A stretch of DNA of 18,155 bases from Bacteroidota bacterium (GTDB taxonomy: Bacteria; Bacteroidota; Bacteroidia; Bacteroidales; GCA-2748055): NCBI GenBank assembly GCA_024244665.1, contig JAAEOI010000498.1, positions 1 to 18,155 on the forward strand, given 5' to 3'. How positions within the stretch are numbered: position 1 is the stretch's first letter; each line of letters opens with the position of its first letter. The notes beneath the pieces were generated by a model, which was not told the DNA's origin, ran no database searches, and was given only the letters and a program-made list of their open reading frames with translations. Of the stretch, positions 16,344 through 18,155 are shown piece by piece. Made by a program: the position numbers and the translations under genes.

Positions 16344-16675
16344 TCGGTCGGTAAAATGCCCCAAAGTTTTGCCAGCACTGCTTGAACACTGAGCCAATCT
16401 TCCTTTTCTGCTATCAATTCAAGTTTCCCCTGTTCGGTAATGGAATAGTATTTCCGTTTTCTTCCATTTTCCGAAATAATCCATTCGGATTCTATGTATC
16501 CCTCTTTCTCCAGCCTGTGAAGAACCGGGTATAACATACCGTCCGACCACTCCAGAATTCCCCCCGAAAGATCCTTCACCTTTTGGATGATCAAATAGCC
16601 GTAGCTTTTACCTTCCTTAAGGATGCTTAGAATCAGAGGTTTGGTAGAGGCCGCCATTAAGCCTTTTGATGCCAT
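16340..16675 (-). CDS. PadR-family transcriptional regulator
   Basis: A 111-residue winged-helix repressor. SYGYLIIQKVKDLSGG (24-39) followed by LEWSDGMLYPVLHRLEKEGYIESEW (41-65) is the recognition helix region with the PadR hallmark GxLYPxLxRLExxG, and GRKRKYYSITEQGK (71-84) is the wing. The short C-terminal helix (85-108) would dimerise. It is the first gene of an operon with the permease, sharing an ATGA-type overlap, so it very likely controls that permease in response to a ligand. M7 is an alternative start. A candidate operator lies in the divergent gap at 16682-16722. Confidence 0.93.
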   Translation of the reverse strand: MASKGLMAASTKPLILSILKEGKSYGYLIIQKVKDLSGGILEWSDGMLYPVLHRLEKEGYIESEWIISENGRKRKYYSITEQGKLELIAEKEDWLSVQAVLAKLWGILPTE

Positions 16676-16681
16676 ACGCTA

Positions 16682-16722
16682 TAGATAGTACATTGATAAT
16701 CTACGTAAATATACACTATCTA
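16682..16722. promoter_or_regulatory. Inverted repeat between padR and yjbQ remnant E (candidate PadR operator)
   Basis: TAGATAGT (16682-16689) and ACTATCTA (16715-16722) are perfect inverted 8-mers, 25 bp apart and 7 bp upstream of the padR start. On the minus strand TATATTTA (7 of 8 to the TAnnTTTG box) lies between them. This fits autoregulation by PadR, but is only positional evidence. Confidence 0.45.
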
Positions 16723-16746
16723 CATAGATATAAGAAGAGAAATTTC

Positions 16747-16754
16747 TACTTTTG
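16747..16754 (+). promoter_or_regulatory. -7 promoter box ahead of yjbQ remnant E
   Basis: TACTTTTG matches TAnnTTTG exactly, 18 bp before the ATG of remnant E. The complete yjbQ copy has no such box, so this may be the ancestral yjbQ promoter left with the displaced 5' end. Confidence 0.5.
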
Positions 16755-16772
16755 AAATAAAGCAAACCTTTG

Positions 16773-16931
16773 ATGCAACAAACCATCCAAATATCCACCC
16801 CCGCCCAAAACGGACTCTACGATATCACCGGTCAGGTGGAGGCTATTGTCACTGAGAGCGGCATACAGACCTGCATGGTTAATGTCTATCTCCAGGGTGC
16901 CACTGCAGGGATCATGATGCATTTCATTTAG
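16773..16931 (+). pseudogene. yjbQ remnant E: intact 5' third ending in the shared tail (52-aa ORF)
   Basis: Codons 1-49 align with the complete YjbQ with about 40 of 49 identities (MQQTIQIST, AQNGLYDIT, VEAIVTESG, VNVY, QGATAGIM all shared) and no frameshift. At the core ATGATGC (16914-16920) the sequence leaves yjbQ and enters the tail, which adds HFI and a TAG. The product would lack the His/Asp cluster of the C-terminal two thirds, so it cannot be a working YjbQ. It keeps a promoter-like box, so it may be transcribed. Confidence 0.88.
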
Positions 16932-16944
16932 ATGTACCCTCTTT
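16921..16944 (+). repeat. Shared tail, copy E
   Basis: ATTTCATTTAGATGTACCCT then CTTT; 23 of 24 identical to copy C some 6 kb away. Downstream of it the sequences diverge completely. The following 16945-17020 holds only the promoter of the next operon. Confidence 0.8.
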
Positions 16945-16988
16945 AGACTGTCTTGCATTTGTGATACTGATATATTGTAAGACTCTCA

Positions 16989-17015
16989 TTGTTCAATGAA
17001 AAAGCTATATCTTTG
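16989..17015 (+). promoter_or_regulatory. Promoter of the MntA/HepT operon
   Basis: TTG (16989-16991) and an exact TAnnTTTG box TATCTTTG (17008-17015) 16 bp apart, with the ATG 5 bp after the box. The arrangement closely resembles the VapBC promoter (TATCTTTC, 4 bp before ATG). Confidence 0.5.
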
Positions 17016-17020
17016 ATAGC

Positions 17021-17311
17021 ATGAGGACTATTCATGAGATAAGAACAGCTTTGAGTAATCACCGGAATCATTTATTCCAGGACTATCCAATAGAATCTAT
17101 GGCGATTTTTGGTTCTTACTCCAGGGAGGAGAACACTGCTGACTCTGATCTGGACATTCTCGTAGAATTCAACGATATAATTGGAATTCGTTTCATCGAT
17201 CTTGCAGATGAAATCGAAATAATCGTTGGTCTTAAAGTTGACCTTGTTTCAAGAAATGGTATTAAGAATAGATATTTAAAGGCTATTGATCCTGATTTGA
17301 TCTATGTCTAA
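17021..17311 (+). CDS. mntA: MNT-family minimal nucleotidyltransferase antitoxin (MntA-like)
   Basis: A 96-residue minimal nucleotidyltransferase. MAIFGSYSREENTADSDLDI (27-46) carries the G31-S32 and D43-x-D45 catalytic signature, and D74 in LKVDLV is the third metal ligand. In characterised MntA-HepT pairs the antitoxin AMPylates a Tyr of the HEPN toxin near its RX4HXY motif, which blocks its RNase activity. The gene overlaps the HEPN gene by 8 bp and is preceded by its own near-leaderless promoter. All three acidic residues are intact. It is cargo between yjbQ remnant E and the complete yjbQ. Confidence 0.92.
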   Translation: MRTIHEIRTALSNHRNHLFQDYPIESMAIFGSYSREENTADSDLDILVEFNDIIGIRFIDLADEIEIIVGLKVDLVSRNGIKNRYLKAIDPDLIYV

Positions 17312-17660
17312 ACGAGATACACTATTGCTTTTAGAAGACATGTTGGAGTCAGCGCAAAAGATTAAGCGCTATACCAATGAGTTAGACTATGAAGCTTTTC
17401 TCTCAGATGATAGAACGGTTGATGCTGTGGTTAGGAATTTTGAGATTATCGGTGAAGCAGCAAATCGCCTTGACCAAGAATTCAGAGGTTTTTATTCAGG
17501 AGTTGAATGGAATAGGATTCGTGGATTTCGGAACCGAATAGTTCATGATTATTTTGGAATTGACTATAGGATAGTTTGGACGATTATTGAATCTTACCTG
17601 GATGATTTATTAGGTACGCTGGCAACTATTATTGATGAGCAAAAGTCAGCCCAGGCCTAG
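17304..17660 (+). CDS. hepT: HEPN-domain RNase toxin (HepT-like, DUF86)
   Basis: A 118-residue all-helical HEPN protein. GFRNRIVHDYFG contains the RX4HXY motif (R76, H81, Y83): Arg and His form the RNase site and Tyr is the residue that MntA-type partners AMPylate. RTVDAVVRNFEIIGEAANRL (37-56) is the typical helix 2 of DUF86. It pairs with the upstream nucleotidyltransferase, overlapping it by 8 bp. Its stop is only 7 bp from the ATG of yjbQ, so the three genes appear cotranscribed, an odd partnership explained by the insertion model. Toxicity is inferred from the family. Confidence 0.93.
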   Translation: MSKRDTLLLLEDMLESAQKIKRYTNELDYEAFLSDDRTVDAVVRNFEIIGEAANRLDQEFRGFYSGVEWNRIRGFRNRIVHDYFGIDYRIVWTIIESYLDDLLGTLATIIDEQKSAQA

Positions 17661-17667
17661 AATAACA

Positions 17668-18069
17668 ATGCAACAAACCATCCAAATATCCACCTCCGCT
17701 CAGAACGGGCTCTACGATATCACCAAAGAGGTAGAGGCTATTGTCACTGAATCCGGTGTTCAGGCAGGACTGGTTAATGTCTATGTCCAGGGTGCAACCG
17801 CAGGAATTATGATACAGGAAAACTGGGACGATTCGGTTCAGAATGATGTGGTCACCCTTCTGAACAAGCTGGTCCCTGCGGGGATTTGGGAGCACGATCA
17901 CCAGGATAACAATGGTGATTCACACCTGAAGGCCGGGATCGTAGGGCCGCAGGAGACCATTCCCATTGTGGACGGGAAGATGGGGCTTTCCACCTGGCAG
18001 AATATTTTCCTTTGTGAGTTTGACGGCCCGCGCAGCAAACGGACCATTATGGTGACAGTATTGGCTTGA
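17668..18069 (+). CDS. yjbQ: YjbQ family protein (UPF0047, annotated secondary thiamine-phosphate synthase), complete copy
   Basis: 133 residues, full family length. The start ATG 17668 is fixed by alignment with remnants E and D. Signatures: GATAGIMIQENWDDSVQND (42-60), WEHDHQDNNGDSHLKAGIVG (74-93) with the conserved His/Asp cluster, LSTWQNIFLCEFDGPR (107-122) and a closing beta-strand. The family is a trimeric beta-rich fold; weak thiamine-phosphate synthase activity has been reported for relatives, but the physiological role is unsettled. It has no promoter box of its own and sits 7 bp behind hepT. Codon 49 to 50 (17809-17815, ATGATAC) is the exact point at which all the remnants elsewhere in the window stop resembling yjbQ. 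Confidence 0.93.
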   Translation: MQQTIQISTSAQNGLYDITKEVEAIVTESGVQAGLVNVYVQGATAGIMIQENWDDSVQNDVVTLLNKLVPAGIWEHDHQDNNGDSHLKAGIVGPQETIPIVDGKMGLSTWQNIFLCEFDGPRSKRTIMVTVLA

Positions 18070-18095
18070 ACCATCGTGGAAGCCTCAAATAAGGG

Positions 18096-18155
18096 CTAGA
18101 TTTTCGTAGTAATCTTGAGCTCCTTGATCCCGGAAGCCTCGGCCAATTCGCCCAG
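18096..18155 (-). CDS. Possible C-terminus of a minus-strand gene running off the window
   Basis: Reading leftward from the window end, a frame is open for 19 residues (LGELAEASGIKELKITTKI) and stops at TAG (18098-18096), 26 bp beyond yjbQ. The composition is protein-like (amphipathic, Lys/Glu-rich) and GC-rich like neighbouring genes, but it is far too short to identify. Confidence 0.35.
   Translation of the reverse strand: MGELAEASGIKELKITTKI

Noticed and set aside
16340..16397. Longer start of the permease (MAQCSSSAGK...)
   Set aside because: It would overlap padR by 58 bp and add a non-family N-terminus; the ATGATG overlap at 16343 is the normal coupling arrangement.
17632..17667. Upstream extension of the complete yjbQ by 12 codons
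   Set aside because: It would overlap hepT, and remnants E and D show that the conserved gene begins at the ATG corresponding to 17668.
8393..18069. Diversity-generating retroelement or retron using yjbQ as a template/variable repeat
   Set aside because: No reverse transcriptase is encoded in the window, and differences between copies are not concentrated at adenines; they include deletions and a frameshift typical of decay.
1..18155. tRNA, rRNA, CRISPR arrays, insertion sequence ends
   Set aside because: No cloverleaf-like segments, regularly spaced short repeats or transposase reading frames were recognised on either strand by eye; a covariance-model search was not possible.

Overview
The window most likely comes from a member of the Bacteroidota. 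The evidence is: secreted or lipoprotein carbohydrate-active enzymes (a parallel beta-helix protein, a GH20 hexosaminidase and two six-hairpin glycosidases); TAnnTTTG-type -7 promoter boxes close to start codons; AT-rich leaders with few Shine-Dalgarno sequences; and a PadR/FtsX-type permease pair typical of the phylum. No susC/susD pair, tRNA, rRNA, CRISPR array, transposase, integrase or reverse transcriptase was seen.

Layout. Left block (1-6200, all genes on +): the 3' part of a beta-helix protein, then a run of single, functionally unrelated genes separated by 90-250 bp gaps. These are a TfoX/YjbR-like small protein, an AlkD-type DNA glycosylase, a GH20 lipoprotein, a GNAT acetyltransferase and a DUF4386-like membrane protein. 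The gaps hold a nested hairpin (1930-1977) and two copies of an 18-bp GC-rich repeat (4645, 6027) that flank the GNAT/DUF4386 pair. Middle and right block (6201-18155): a six-hairpin glycosidase lipoprotein (-), a secreted PQQ-type beta-propeller (-), a VapBC toxin-antitoxin pair (+), a GH95-like glycosidase (+), a padR-permease operon (-), an MntA/HepT toxin-antitoxin pair (+) and a complete yjbQ (+).

Most striking observation: the right block is punctuated by broken copies of the 5' end of yjbQ, all on + like the complete gene at 17668-18069. Remnants lie at 8393 (A), 10034 (B), 13562 (D) and 16773 (E). A bare junction remnant lies at 10836 (C). In each remnant yjbQ similarity stops at the same place, codon 49 (core ATGATAC or a close variant). 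In A, B, C and E the core is followed by the same roughly 25-bp non-yjbQ tail, CTTTTCATTTAGATGTACCC plus a pyrimidine-rich end. Between successive remnants sits one cargo unit: PQQ propeller, VapBC, GH95-like enzyme, padR-permease, MntA/HepT. The last unit ends in the intact yjbQ, which sits 7 bp behind hepT and has no visible promoter of its own, while remnant E keeps a TACTTTTG promoter box.

This is what would be expected if modules repeatedly inserted into codon 49 of yjbQ. Each would bring a fresh 5' end that restores the gene and leave the displaced 5' end behind. The mechanism is inference; no recombinase is visible. The remnants, shared breakpoint and shared tail are read directly from the sequence.
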